The position numbers and the translations under genes are program-made. A DNA stretch of 18,833 bases from positions 1-18,833 of the forward strand of contig CAMGSK010000006.1 of assembly GCA_946061795.1 (NCBI GenBank), written 5' to 3'. The notes below the pieces were generated by a model. The model searched no databases, was not told where the DNA came from, and worked only from the letters and a program-made list of their open reading frames with translations. Shown piece after piece: positions 6,897-15,193 of the stretch. The stretch's first letter is position 1, and every line of letters begins with the position of its first letter. This DNA comes from an uncultured Elusimicrobium sp. (lineage in GTDB: Bacteria; Elusimicrobiota; Elusimicrobia; Elusimicrobiales; Elusimicrobiaceae).

Positions 6897-8342
6897 ATGC
6901 CCATGGAATTGAAAGATTTGGTCGCCCAATTTAAAGAATATAATCCCAACGCGGACACGTCCATGCTGGAAAAAGCCTACCGCTTTGCCCAAAACGCCCA
7001 CAAAGACCAAAAGCGTGAAACGGGCGAGCCGTACTTTAACCATTGCACCGCCGTGGCCAAAATTTTGCTGGATTTTAATTTGGACGAAGAAACCATCTGC
7101 GCAGGCCTGCTGCACGATACGGTAGAAGACACCGGCGTGACGACGGAAGAGCTGAAAAAAGAATTCAACAAAGACGTGGCCCACATGGTGCAGGGCGTGA
7201 CGAAGATCAGCGATTTGAAGTTCTCTTCCACGGACGAAGAAACCGTGGAAAACTGGCGCAAAATGCTCATCGCCGTGGCCGAAGACGTACGCGTCATTCT
7301 CATCAAACTGGCCGACCGCACCCACAACATGCGCACCATGGACGTCATGCCTCCCGAAAAACAAAAATTCAAGGCATACGAAACCATTACGCTTTACGCG
7401 CCGCTGGCCCAGCGTTTGGGCATGTTCACCATCAAAACCGAACTGGAAGATTTGGCCTTTAAATATCTCCACCCGGAAGAATTTAAAGACTTGGTGCAAC
7501 AGGTAGAAAAACGCACCGCCGACCGCCAAGCCGCGCTGAACGAATTTAAACGTCTGCTGGAGCCCGCGCTGAAAGAAGAAAACATGGACTACCGCCTGCT
7601 CTCCCGCGCAAAAAACTACTATTCCATTTATCGCAAAATGCAAAAACAAAACCTGTCTTTTGCGGAAATTCAGGATTCGCTGGGCGTGCGCATCATCACT
7701 AAAAGCGTGTCCGACTGCTACAAAGCCCTGGGTGTGGTGCACTCCCGTTTCAAACCTTTGGCCGGCACGTTTACCGATTATATCGCCACCCCCAAAGCCA
7801 ACATGTACCAAAGCATTCACACCACCGTGCTGGTGCCCACGGGAGACATTGTGGAAATACAAATCCGCACGGAAGAAATGCACCGCACCTGCGAATACGG
7901 CATCGCGGCGCACTGGCGCTACAAACTGGGCGGGAAAAAGGATAAAAATTTTGACGAAAAAATCAACTGGATACGCCAGTGGATTGAATGGCAGCGGGAT
8001 TTAACCGCCCCGCGGGAATTTTTGGAAGGATTCCAAACCGACATCAACCTGCAGCAAGTATTCGTTTTTACTCCGCAGGCGGACGTAAAACCTTTGCCGG
8101 ACGGAGCCACCCCCATAGACTTCGCCTTCGCCATTCACACCGACATCGGCGAGCGATATATGGGTGCCAAAGTCAACAACCGCATGGTGCGTATGGATTA
8201 TGTATTTAAAACCGGCGACGTGTGCGAAATCATCACCAAGAAAACCGCCCAGCCCAAACGCGACTGGCTGGAATTTGCCAAAACGGCCAACGCACGCAGC
8301 CGAATCAAACGTTATCTGCGCAGCCACGGGGAGGACCTCTGA
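6897..8342 (+). CDS. rel: Bifunctional (p)ppGpp synthetase/hydrolase (RelA/SpoT family), C-terminally short
   Basis: This enzyme makes and destroys (p)ppGpp, the stringent response alarmone. The N-terminal HD hydrolase domain looks intact: His49, HD at 73-74 in LLHDTVEDT, and Asp140/Asn144 in LADRTHNMR. The synthetase domain has SRAKNYYSIYRKM (236-248), Asp260 in IQDSLGVRII, DYIATPKANMYQSIHTT (294-310) and VEIQIRTEEMH (319-329). A TGS domain follows (about 386-448). The protein ends at residue 481, whereas long RSH proteins reach about 700-750, so the zinc-finger and ACT/RRM regulatory domains are absent. The reading frame closes cleanly, and the next gene starts in the stop (TGATG). Starts at 6897 and 6903 are both possible; neither has a strong ribosome site. 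It follows lpxB by 3 bases, linking stringent control to the lipid A unit. Confidence 0.94.
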   Translation: MPMELKDLVAQFKEYNPNADTSMLEKAYRFAQNAHKDQKRETGEPYFNHCTAVAKILLDFNLDEETICAGLLHDTVEDTGVTTEELKKEFNKDVAHMVQGVTKISDLKFSSTDEETVENWRKMLIAVAEDVRVILIKLADRTHNMRTMDVMPPEKQKFKAYETITLYAPLAQRLGMFTIKTELEDLAFKYLHPEEFKDLVQQVEKRTADRQAALNEFKRLLEPALKEENMDYRLLSRAKNYYSIYRKMQKQNLSFAEIQDSLGVRIITKSVSDCYKALGVVHSRFKPLAGTFTDYIATPKANMYQSIHTTVLVPTGDIVEIQIRTEEMHRTCEYGIAAHWRYKLGGKKDKNFDEKINWIRQWIEWQRDLTAPREFLEGFQTDINLQQVFVFTPQADVKPLPDGATPIDFAFAIHTDIGERYMGAKVNNRMVRMDYVFKTGDVCEIITKKTAQPKRDWLEFAKTANARSRIKRYLRSHGEDL

Positions 8343-8641
8343 TGCCCGCCTGCCCGCGCTGCCGTTTTCACGCCGACGATTCCGACTGCTACTGCCGTCA
8401 CTGCGGCAAACCGCTGCGGCCGCAAATGGGCTTTTGGTACGACCACGGAGGCATTTTGCTACTGACGTGCCTGGTGGGGCCCTTTTCCTTGATTACGGTC
8501 TGGCTGTCGCGCAAAATCAGTCTGCGGGCCAAATGGCTCTGGACGGCGGGAATTCTGTTGTTTTCCGTTTACTGCGCGCTGGCGGTTTACCACAGCGTAC
8601 GGCTGCTGTGGCAGGCCGTTCAAATGAGTTTCCCCGCCTAA
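8342..8641 (+). CDS. Zinc-ribbon protein with two membrane segments, function unknown
   Basis: The 99-residue protein starts with a zinc ribbon built from CPRC (4-7) and CRHC (18-21). Two hydrophobic segments follow, at about 34-55 and 67-88, so it is probably an inner-membrane protein with a small cytoplasmic zinc-binding head. I do not recognise a specific family; zinc-ribbon plus transmembrane proteins of this size are common and mostly uncharacterised. The ATG overlaps the upstream stop by one base (TGATG), and a purine-rich GGGGAGG lies about 8 bases ahead, so it is translated with the (p)ppGpp enzyme. It is not the missing RSH C-terminus: that zinc finger domain lacks membrane helices. 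Confidence 0.82.
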   Translation: MPACPRCRFHADDSDCYCRHCGKPLRPQMGFWYDHGGILLLTCLVGPFSLITVWLSRKISLRAKWLWTAGILLFSVYCALAVYHSVRLLWQAVQMSFPA

Positions 8642-8678
8642 AATCCATTTTTTTCCTCCCTCACTCCCTCTTTTTTTG

Positions 8679-8684
8679 TAGAAT
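8679..8684 (+). promoter_or_regulatory. Candidate -10 box for the peptide transporter
   Basis: TAGAAT differs from TATAAT at one position and would place the transcript start near 8691, leaving a leader of about 30 bases that includes the GGAG ribosome site at 8711-8714. No clear -35 is seen. The alternative TGATACAAA at 8702-8710 would start the transcript beyond the ribosome site and fits less well. Confidence 0.35.
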
Positions 8685-8702
8685 AAGGGGTACCCTTTTT
8701 TT
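8685..8702 (+). terminator. Weak terminator or attenuator before the peptide transporter
   Basis: AAGGG pairs with CCCTT across a GTA loop, and seven T follow (8696-8702). The stem is only five pairs, so termination would be partial. It lies 43 bases after the zinc-ribbon gene and 18 bases before the transporter start, so it could end the upstream unit or attenuate the transporter. Confidence 0.4.
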
Positions 8703-8720
8703 GATACAAAGGAGAAATGA

Positions 8721-10106
8721 ATGACTGACGAAGAAGTGAAGCACAACGTCACCCACAAAGGCCAGCCGAAAGCTTTGTACATGCTTTTCATGGTGGAAAT
8801 GTGGGAGCGTTTCAACTATTACGGTATGCGCGCGCTGTTGGCGCTGTTTATGATCAGCACCGTCATCGGCTTCAGCAAAGCCACTTCCAGCAAAATTTAC
8901 GGAATGTTCACCGCGCTCGTTTATCTGACCCCGGTTTTGGGCGGCTATTTAGCCGACAAATTTATCGGCAAACGCCATTCCATCACCATCGGTGCGGCTT
9001 TGATGGCCTTGGGCCAGTTTACTTTGGCCGCTTACGAAATCATCAACCCCGTATTGGCTTTGGGCACCGGCTTGACTTTGATTATCATCGGCAACGGATT
9101 CTTTAAACCCAATATCTCCAGCATCGTGGGCGAATTGTACGAACCCAACGATCCGCGCATGGACGGCGGATTCACCATCTTCTACATGGGCATTAACCTC
9201 GGTGCATTCTTTGCGCCGTTCGTCTGCGGTTTCTTGGGCGAGCCTATGGACCCGATGAACGCGCTGGAAGCCTATAAATGGAAATACGGTTTTATGGCCG
9301 CCGGTACGGGTATGATCATTGGCTTGATTTGGTATTTGGTTTCCCAAAACAAATACCTGGGTCACATTGGTCTCAAACCCGTCACCAAGAGCGGTGATAT
9401 TGACGACGCTACCGAAAAAGCCCGTGCTGAACAGGCTAACAAACCGCTGACGCAGGAAGAATGGGACAAAATCAAAGCGATTTTCACGTTTGTGTTCTTC
9501 GCCGTGTTCTTCTTTGCATTCTTTGAGCAGGCCGGTACGTCTTTGAACTTCTTCGCCAAAGAAGCCACCAACCTGCACCCGGTGCTGCCGTTCTTTGGGC
9601 AAATTACCCTCAAGGCCTCTTACTTTCAGGCGGTCAACCCCATTTTTGTGGTACTGTTTGCGCCTATTTTCGCCAAAATGTGGATTAAGCTGGGCAGCAA
9701 AAACCCCTCCATCCCCACTAAATTCGGCTGGGGCTTGTTCCTGCAGGGCTTGGGTTTTGCCGCCATCGTTATCGGCGCCAGCATTTATGCTTCCAACGGC
9801 CCCGTCAGCGCGATTTGGCTGGTGCTGACCTACATGTTCTGCACGATGGGCGAGCTGTGCCTCTCCCCCGTCGGCCTGTCCATGGTTTCCAAATTGGCTC
9901 CGGCCAAATTCATGTCCTTGTTCATGGGCGTGTGGCTGACGGCCAGCTTCTTTGGCAACCTGCTCGCCGGCTGGCTGGCCAGCTATTATGAATCCTGGAG
10001 CCTGACGACGCTGTTCTCCGTTCCGGCCGGGCTGTCCATCCTCTTCGGCATTATCATGTGGTGCATGACCGCCAAGGTCAAACACTGGATGCACGACGTC
10101 AAATAG
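8721..10106 (+). CDS. POT-family proton-coupled di-/tripeptide transporter
   Basis: This 461-residue inner-membrane protein imports di- and tripeptides with protons (major facilitator fold, POT/PTR2 family). It has the family ExxER motif in VEMWERFNYYG (25-35), FFKPN (127-131) with the conserved Lys, the PTR2 signature FTIFYMGINLGA (151-162), FFEQAG (267-272) and GELCLSPVGLSM (377-388). About 12-14 hydrophobic segments are visible, with a hydrophilic loop at about 214-250 in the middle. Only short tails flank the helices. The ATG at 8721 has GGAG 6 bases ahead; an ATG at 8717 opens only three codons. The gene stands alone, with a weak hairpin before it and a strong terminator after it. Confidence 0.95.
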   Translation: MTDEEVKHNVTHKGQPKALYMLFMVEMWERFNYYGMRALLALFMISTVIGFSKATSSKIYGMFTALVYLTPVLGGYLADKFIGKRHSITIGAALMALGQFTLAAYEIINPVLALGTGLTLIIIGNGFFKPNISSIVGELYEPNDPRMDGGFTIFYMGINLGAFFAPFVCGFLGEPMDPMNALEAYKWKYGFMAAGTGMIIGLIWYLVSQNKYLGHIGLKPVTKSGDIDDATEKARAEQANKPLTQEEWDKIKAIFTFVFFAVFFFAFFEQAGTSLNFFAKEATNLHPVLPFFGQITLKASYFQAVNPIFVVLFAPIFAKMWIKLGSKNPSIPTKFGWGLFLQGLGFAAIVIGASIYASNGPVSAIWLVLTYMFCTMGELCLSPVGLSMVSKLAPAKFMSLFMGVWLTASFFGNLLAGWLASYYESWSLTTLFSVPAGLSILFGIIMWCMTAKVKHWMHDVK

Positions 10107-10120
10107 TCGGTTTGTTTTCA

Positions 10121-10152
10121 AAATCCCGCCGCGAAACCGGCGGGATTTTTTT
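10121..10152 (+). terminator. Strong Rho-independent terminator of the peptide transporter
   Basis: AAATCCCGCCG (10121-10131) pairs perfectly with CGGCGGGATTT (10138-10148) around a six-base loop CGAAAC. A T-tract ends at 10152. It lies 15 bases past the transporter stop. Confidence 0.93.
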
Positions 10153-10173
10153 ATCCCTTTTTCCGCCGCAAAG

Positions 10174-10212
10174 GCCGCCGGATTTTTCCCCTTTTAAAAT
10201 GCGGCTTTTTTT
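10174..10212 (+). terminator. Possible second, weak terminator hairpin upstream of tpiA
   Basis: GCCGC (10174-10178) can pair with GCGGC (10201-10205), followed by seven T. The loop is 22 bases, so the hairpin is weak and may be chance. It could back up the stronger terminator just upstream. Confidence 0.3.
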
Positions 10213-10220
10213 GATACTAT
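10212..10220 (+). promoter_or_regulatory. Candidate extended -10 promoter of the tpiA unit
   Basis: TGATACTAT matches an extended -10 (TGn then TACTAT, four of six to consensus). The transcript would start near 10227, right at the foot of the hairpin at 10229-10250. No clear -35 precedes it. Confidence 0.5.
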
Positions 10221-10228
10221 CTATATAG

Positions 10229-10250
10229 GCCGTTTTGGAATAAAAACGGC
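10229..10250 (+). promoter_or_regulatory. 5' leader stem-loop of tpiA mRNA
   Basis: GCCGTTTT pairs perfectly with AAAACGGC over a six-base loop, GGAATA. No T-run follows, so it is not a terminator. If the start near 10227 is right, this stem sits at the very 5' end of the mRNA, a position known to protect transcripts from decay. The tpiA ribosome site lies about 24 bases beyond it. Confidence 0.55.
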
Positions 10251-10284
10251 AAACCTATTTATTTTGCATCAACGAGGAAACAAA

Positions 10285-11040
10285 ATGACCAAAAGAACTC
10301 CTATCATCGCCGGAAACTGGAAAATGCACAACACGCTGGCCGAGTCGGCCGCGCTTATTGAAGCCTTAAAAACCGCCGGAAATAAAAACAACGCCGAAAT
10401 CATCGTCGCTCCCTCTTTCACTTCTTTAGCCAAAGTGGCCGAACTGGCCAAAGGCTCTCAGATTCAAGTCTCCAGCCAGGATGTACACTGGGAAGACAAA
10501 GGTGCCTTCACCAGCGCTGTTTCTCCCGTGCAGGCCAAAGACGCCGGCGCCACCCACACCATTTTGGGCCACAGCGAACGCCGCAGCGTGTTCGGAGACA
10601 CGGACGAAATTTTGAACAAGAAAGTCGCCGCCGCTCTGCGCCACGGACTGACCATTATCTTCTGCGTGGGAGAAACGCTCGCGCAGCGCGAAGCTGACGA
10701 AACCATCGCCGTCATTGATTCCCAATTGGAAAACGGCCTGAAAGGATTTACCGCCGAACAACTCAAAGGACTCATCATCGCTTATGAACCGGTGTGGGCC
10801 ATCGGCACCGGCAAAACGGCCACGCCGCAACAGGCGCAGGAAGTGCACGCCGCCATCCGCAAATTTTTAGCCGGAAAATATGGCGCGGACTTTGCCGAAG
10901 CCACCCGCATTCTCTACGGCGGAAGCGTAAAAGACAGCAACGTGGACGAAATCATGGCGCAGCCGGACGTGGACGGTGCGTTGGTGGGCGGACAGGCGTT
11001 GATCGCGGAAAAATTCGCCCGCATCATTAATTTCAATTAA
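10285..11040 (+). CDS. tpiA: Triosephosphate isomerase
   Basis: TpiA interconverts dihydroxyacetone phosphate and glyceraldehyde 3-phosphate in glycolysis and gluconeogenesis. The 251 residues are the standard TIM-barrel length. All key residues are present: Asn11 and Lys13 in AGNWKMH, His96 in GHSERR (95-100), Glu168 in AYEPVWAIGTGK (166-177, containing the catalytic loop), the phosphate-binding YGGSV (211-215) and GALVGG (231-236). The ATG at 10285 is chosen because it gives the canonical N-terminus and has GAGGA 7 bases upstream; a TTG at 10264 would add a non-family extension. It begins the unit that runs to dprA; deoC follows after 12 bases. Confidence 0.97.
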   Translation: MTKRTPIIAGNWKMHNTLAESAALIEALKTAGNKNNAEIIVAPSFTSLAKVAELAKGSQIQVSSQDVHWEDKGAFTSAVSPVQAKDAGATHTILGHSERRSVFGDTDEILNKKVAAALRHGLTIIFCVGETLAQREADETIAVIDSQLENGLKGFTAEQLKGLIIAYEPVWAIGTGKTATPQQAQEVHAAIRKFLAGKYGADFAEATRILYGGSVKDSNVDEIMAQPDVDGALVGGQALIAEKFARIINFN

Positions 11041-11052
11041 AGGAGCTTTTCC

Positions 11053-11697
11053 ATGAACTTGGCCAAATACATAGATCACACCCTTTTAAAACCCCAAGCC
11101 GCCCGGGAAGATATTGAAAAACTCTGCCGGGAAGCCCGGCAATACGGATTTTTCAGCGTATGCGTCAATCCGTATTGGGTGCCTTTCTGCAAAGACCAGC
11201 TCAAAGGCAGCGACGTAAAGGTGTGCACCGTCATCGGCTTCCCGTTGGGAGCCAACACGACGGAAACTAAAGTATTTGAAGCCAAAGACGCTTTGAAAAA
11301 CGGCGCCGACGAGTTGGACATGGTCATCAACTTGGGCGCCGTAAAAAGCGCGGATTGGGACACCGTACTCCAAGACATAAAAGCCGTACGCGCGGCCGGG
11401 GAAAATTTCACGTTGAAAGTCATCATTGAAACCTCCGTGCTGACGCAAGAAGAAAAAGTCAAAGCCTGCGAGCTCTGCGCCCAAGCGGGAGCCGACTTTG
11501 TCAAAACCTCCACCGGATTTACCGGCGGCGGCGCCACGGCGGAAGACGTGCGCCTTATGCGCGCCCATGTTCCGGCAAACATGCAGGTCAAAGCTTCCGG
11601 CGGCGTACGCACGCGGGAAGATTTTGACGCCATGGTGGCGGCCGGAGCCACGCGCATCGGCGCCAGCGCAGGCGTAAAAATTATAGAGGAAAAATGA
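11053..11697 (+). CDS. deoC: Deoxyribose-phosphate aldolase
   Basis: DeoC splits 2-deoxyribose 5-phosphate into glyceraldehyde 3-phosphate and acetaldehyde, so DNA-derived sugar enters glycolysis; the neighbouring tpiA handles one of its products. At 214 residues it is of normal short-type length. The barrel carries YIDHTLLKP (6-14), Asp89 in [10 protein letters not shown] (87-96), the Schiff-base Lys151 in FVKTSTGF (149-156) and Lys180 in VKASGGVRT (179-187). AGGAG at 11041-11045 sits 7 bases before the ATG. Its stop overlaps the start of the DnaA-like gene (ATGA). Confidence 0.97.
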   Translation: MNLAKYIDHTLLKPQAAREDIEKLCREARQYGFFSVCVNPYWVPFCKDQLKGSDVKVCTVIGFPLGANTTETKVFEAKDALKNGADELDMVINLGAVKSADWDTVLQDIKAVRAAGENFTLKVIIETSVLTQEEKVKACELCAQAGADFVKTSTGFTGGGATAEDVRLMRAHVPANMQVKASGGVRTREDFDAMVAAGATRIGASAGVKIIEEK

Positions 11698-14600
11698 TTA
11701 CCCAGTGGGACATCATCTCCAATTTAAGCCCTAACGACAATTCCATCCGCCACACATTGCTGATAGACGGAACGGAACATGACGCGCGCTTAATCGCCAA
11801 AAAACTGCAAGGTTATGTACAAGCCCCGCAGCCGGCGTTGGCGCCGTATGTGTACCGCTTCGGTCTGCCGGCGGATTTGGATGAAAACACGCTGGAAAAA
11901 ATCCGCGTGGCCGTCCGGGAAGGCATAGAACAGGCCAAAAAAGTAAACGAATTTATCCCGGGCGGTTCTTTGGGCAATCCGCTCTTTACGGAAAATGCGG
12001 CAAAAGAAGACAAAGATTTTCCCACTTTTATTACATTGGATCCGTCGGAAAGTTTTTTCAGCGCCGGCCGGACCATTCCTTCCAAACCCGAACCGCCTCA
12101 GGTGGAAGAGTTTGAACAAAAACAAATTCATATAGAGCCGGAAGAAGAAATTCCGGCCCACGCCCAGACGTTGGAAGAACTTGACCAGCCCGGCTACCGT
12201 TCCGACCCCCAACCGCCGCAGCCTCCCTTCCAATGGGAAGAAAACCCTTTATCGGAGCCGGAAGAAGAACCCTCCGCCGAAGAAGCGTTGACCTCCGTGG
12301 AAGCGCAAGACGAAGCATGGCCGGACGATCCCCCCGATTCCTCTTCCGGCGAAACGGAAAACCTCCACATACAGGCACAGTCTGTTCAGCCGGACGAATT
12401 GCCTTCGGAAATGACGCCTTCCGCACCCGTGCCGGAAACGAACGAGGAAGATTCGTCTCCTCTGACGGAAAGAGATATGCTGAACAAAGACATGGAAGGC
12501 ACATTGTTAGACCCGGCGTTGGAAGACATTTTTTCCGCAGAAACCAAATATGACATGTTTTTAGACGTGGACAAACTGGAAGGCAAAAATCCTCTTCCCG
12601 CCAAACGGGACTTGGCGCCGGACGCCGTAGCCGCCGGCCCCGAAGCCGTCTGCTCCGCCTCCTCCGAAGAAGACAACGCGGGCGGATTTAACGTTTTTGA
12701 CCAAAAAATTAAAGACCAAACCTGCTTTGTGGACTTGGACGATATTCACAGCGTGACGGAAAGAATTACCCAAAAAGATTTGGAATTTATACGCCACGCC
12801 CAAGTGCCGGAAGCGGACAAACAAGCCAGCTTGTCTGCGGACGCGGACAAACAGCCGGATTTGGACGGATTGGCCGTAGAAAAAATCCCTGCGGAACCGG
12901 CCGTCGTAGAGGAGCGGCAAACGCCGGAATCTGAACAAAATCAAGGACTTTTTATTTCGCAGCCGGAGGATTCCGCTCCGCAGGAAGAAGTCATGGATCC
13001 TTTTGAGCAAATGCTGGCGGCGGGACGTCAAAAGCAGGAAGACGCCGGGCAAACCGATTTACAAACGCAACCGGAGGCGCAAGACGCTCCCTCCCGGGAT
13101 AATACCGCAGAGGAAGAACCGACGCAACAACCAACCACGCCGCCGGCCACTCCGGCGCCGGAGCCCGACGCTCCCGCCACATTGAACACGGAACAGGCCC
13201 TCAGGGTGACGCCTGCTCCGCAAGCACCCATTACGGAGAATATTATGGAAGAAAATACCGGGGACAGAAAAACTTTCTTACATCTCAAACGTAAAATTCA
13301 AACTCCCGCGCCTCAGGCTCCCATCGCGCCGCAAGCGCCGCAAAAACCGGCCCAGCCCGATGTGCCGCAAAAGGCTGAGGCGCCCTCCGCACCCATTCCG
13401 TCCGCGCAGCCCCTTCCGGAAAAAGAAACTTCCGCGGGGACGACCATTTTGCGCAGAAGAATGCCCCCCGCTCCGGGCAACACCGTGCTGGAAAAAACGC
13501 GTACGATAGACCACTCCATTGAACTGCCTTTGTCCGCTTTGCAAAAGCACAACTGGCCGTTGGAAGTGCCGCTGGTTCCCACTTATACGCTGGAAAACAT
13601 GACCATATCCGTCAACCGTTTTGCGCACGCCACGGCTATTTCCGTTATTGACAACCCGGGCAAGCTTTACAATCCGCTCGTACTGCACGGAGCCAGCGGT
13701 ACGGGAAAAACCCACTTCCTGCACGCTATCGGCTACGCATTAAGCAAAAAATACGGACAGGAAAATATTTTCATCACCAACGGGGTCCGGCTGTCGCGCG
13801 GAGTACAACGCTACGTGATTGAAAACAATATGGATAAATTCCGCCAGTTCGCCGACTCGGCCAAAGCGCTGCTGATTGACGATATTCACTTGATTGCCGT
13901 CAACGAACAAAACCGCGCCCATTTGTCCAAATTGCTCAACGATTTCAAACAGCAAAACAAACAAATTGTCATTACTTCCAAATATCCGCCGGAAAGTCTG
14001 GCCAAATTGGAAGAATTGCTCAAATTCCGTCTGGATTCGGGCTGGATCTCCGAATTAAAAGACGCCACGGAACCCACCCGCACGCGGATTATCCAGAAAA
14101 TTCTGATGTCCAACGGCATCAACGTCACGGACGACGATACGCACCGATTTTTCGGCCACGCCAACATGTCTTTGGGCACGGTGGCGCGCAGCATACGCCG
14201 GGTGCGCGTATTGGAAAAATTGGTGTTCCCCAATGCCCCGCAGGCGCAGCGCTCCGAACTGGCTATCTTTGAAAAACTCTTGGCCACCAACGGAGAAGAC
14301 CAAAGCAGCCTGCTGACGCAGAAATCTCCGGAGGAGATTACCTCCGCACCCGTCGTCGGGAACGGAGAGTGGGGGCGCATCGGCTTCTTCTATCCGCAGA
14401 ACCACTCCGACATGATGAACTGGCTGGTGTTTGCGCTGCAGCAGCGCGCCAAAGAGTTGGGTATTCCCGGCGGGCCGGAGCTGGCCGTCCGTTCTTCTTA
14501 CTCAACCGACAACATCATTTCCTCCGCGTTTAAAATCGCCAATTTGTGCGACAACAAAAAACTCAAAGGAGCCGTCATCCTCGGCCCGGAAGTAATGGTT

Positions 14601-14744
14601 TGCGATCCTTCGGTCAGAGAAAACTTTTATGACATTCTGACCCATATGCTGGAAATTATGCTCATCCGCTGCGGTATTCTCAATTACGAAGACTACAGCT
14701 CCCCCAGCACGTATGTGAAAGTATTATCGGAGTTATTAAGATGA
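11694..14744 (+). CDS. DnaA-like AAA+ ATPase with long disordered N-terminal region and unknown C-terminal domain
   Basis: This 1016-residue protein has four parts. Residues 1 to about 100 look folded but match nothing I know. Residues about 120-600 are acidic and rich in Pro, Glu, Asp and Gln, so probably disordered; two basic patches, [10 protein letters not shown] (526-535) and TTILRRRM (583-590), and APQAP repeats break this region. Residues about 630-840 are a DnaA-type AAA+ domain: NRFAHATA, Walker A GASGTGKT (666-673), an initiator-type helix region, Walker B LLIDD (726-730), KQIVITS and a box VII Arg at 779. The sensor-2 Arg appears to be Gly828. DnaA's DNA-binding domain IV is absent; about 125 unrecognised residues (892-1016) take its place. 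It is thus not the replication initiator. It overlaps deoC and the next lipoprotein gene by 4 bases each. Confidence 0.85.
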   Translation: MITQWDIISNLSPNDNSIRHTLLIDGTEHDARLIAKKLQGYVQAPQPALAPYVYRFGLPADLDENTLEKIRVAVREGIEQAKKVNEFIPGGSLGNPLFTENAAKEDKDFPTFITLDPSESFFSAGRTIPSKPEPPQVEEFEQKQIHIEPEEEIPAHAQTLEELDQPGYRSDPQPPQPPFQWEENPLSEPEEEPSAEEALTSVEAQDEAWPDDPPDSSSGETENLHIQAQSVQPDELPSEMTPSAPVPETNEEDSSPLTERDMLNKDMEGTLLDPALEDIFSAETKYDMFLDVDKLEGKNPLPAKRDLAPDAVAAGPEAVCSASSEEDNAGGFNVFDQKIKDQTCFVDLDDIHSVTERITQKDLEFIRHAQVPEADKQASLSADADKQPDLDGLAVEKIPAEPAVVEERQTPESEQNQGLFISQPEDSAPQEEVMDPFEQMLAAGRQKQEDAGQTDLQTQPEAQDAPSRDNTAEEEPTQQPTTPPATPAPEPDAPATLNTEQALRVTPAPQAPITENIMEENTGDRKTFLHLKRKIQTPAPQAPIAPQAPQKPAQPDVPQKAEAPSAPIPSAQPLPEKETSAGTTILRRRMPPAPGNTVLEKTRTIDHSIELPLSALQKHNWPLEVPLVPTYTLENMTISVNRFAHATAISVIDNPGKLYNPLVLHGASGTGKTHFLHAIGYALSKKYGQENIFITNGVRLSRGVQRYVIENNMDKFRQFADSAKALLIDDIHLIAVNEQNRAHLSKLLNDFKQQNKQIVITSKYPPESLAKLEELLKFRLDSGWISELKDATEPTRTRIIQKILMSNGINVTDDDTHRFFGHANMSLGTVARSIRRVRVLEKLVFPNAPQAQRSELAIFEKLLATNGEDQSSLLTQKSPEEITSAPVVGNGEWGRIGFFYPQNHSDMMNWLVFALQQRAKELGIPGGPELAVRSSYSTDNIISSAFKIANLCDNKKLKGAVILGPEVMVCDPSVRENFYDILTHMLEIMLIRCGILNYEDYSSPSTYVKVLSELLR

Positions 14745-15193
14745 AAAAGCTCGTTTTCCTGTTTGCCGCCGCGCTGTGCCTGTGCGCGTGCTCGGCCCAT
14801 ATGAAAAGCGCGGTAAAGGACGGACAAATCGCTCCTAAATTCGCCGATACGCTCACGGACGGAGAATATTTGTGGGTGCGCGGATTCGGCGCGGCCAATC
14901 CCAAGCACCAAAGCGACTCCCAGCGGCGTATCCTGTCCCGCGAAGCGGCCATCGCCCACGCATACCAACGCGCGACGGAAGTGATTTACGGCGCCAATTT
15001 GGAAAGCAACGTGCAAATCGTGGACGCGGTGTCGGAGGGATCTACGGTGCACACCACCGCTTCCGGCCTGCTTAACGACATGGAACTGGTTTCCACCGAA
15101 TATCTGGAAGACGGCGGATGCAGCGTAATTATGCGTATTTCCCGCGCCAAATTGGGCGCCGCCGGAAGTACCTTGCAAGGAGCCGCCCAATGA
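14741..15193 (+). CDS. LPP20-like lipoprotein, function unknown
   Basis: The 150-residue protein has a lipoprotein signal peptide ending in LCAC, so lipidation at Cys17 is expected and the mature protein is probably on the outer or inner membrane facing the periplasm. The remainder resembles the LPP20 / FlgT N-terminal type of small domain: SREAAIAHAYQRATEVIYG (66-84), an extended segment, then a strand pair ending GGCSVIMRIS (124-133). The specific function is unknown. The start overlaps the DnaA-like stop (ATGA), and the end overlaps the next lipoprotein gene in the same way, so all three are probably made together. The second lipoprotein seems to contain a related domain. Confidence 0.8.
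   Translation: MKKLVFLFAAALCLCACSAHMKSAVKDGQIAPKFADTLTDGEYLWVRGFGAANPKHQSDSQRRILSREAAIAHAYQRATEVIYGANLESNVQIVDAVSEGSTVHTTASGLLNDMELVSTEYLEDGGCSVIMRISRAKLGAAGSTLQGAAQ

Noticed and set aside
6690..7913. Long minus-strand reading frame (about 407 codons) opposite lpxB and the RelA/SpoT gene
   Set aside because: It is antisense to two well-supported genes, has the His/Phe/Gly-rich composition expected of a reverse-strand shadow, and shows no motif.
6897..8641. Frameshift splitting a full-length RSH into two genes
   Set aside because: The downstream protein is a zinc ribbon with two membrane helices and has no similarity to the helical, zinc-finger or ACT parts of RSH proteins.
8949..10121. Long minus-strand reading frame (about 390 codons) opposite the peptide transporter
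   Set aside because: It mirrors a clear transporter gene and runs into its terminator; the composition is that of an antisense shadow.
11694..14744. Reading this gene as the chromosomal replication initiator dnaA
   Set aside because: DnaA domain I and the DNA-binding domain IV are absent, the protein is about twice the usual length, and no DnaA-box cluster or dnaN neighbour was noticed.
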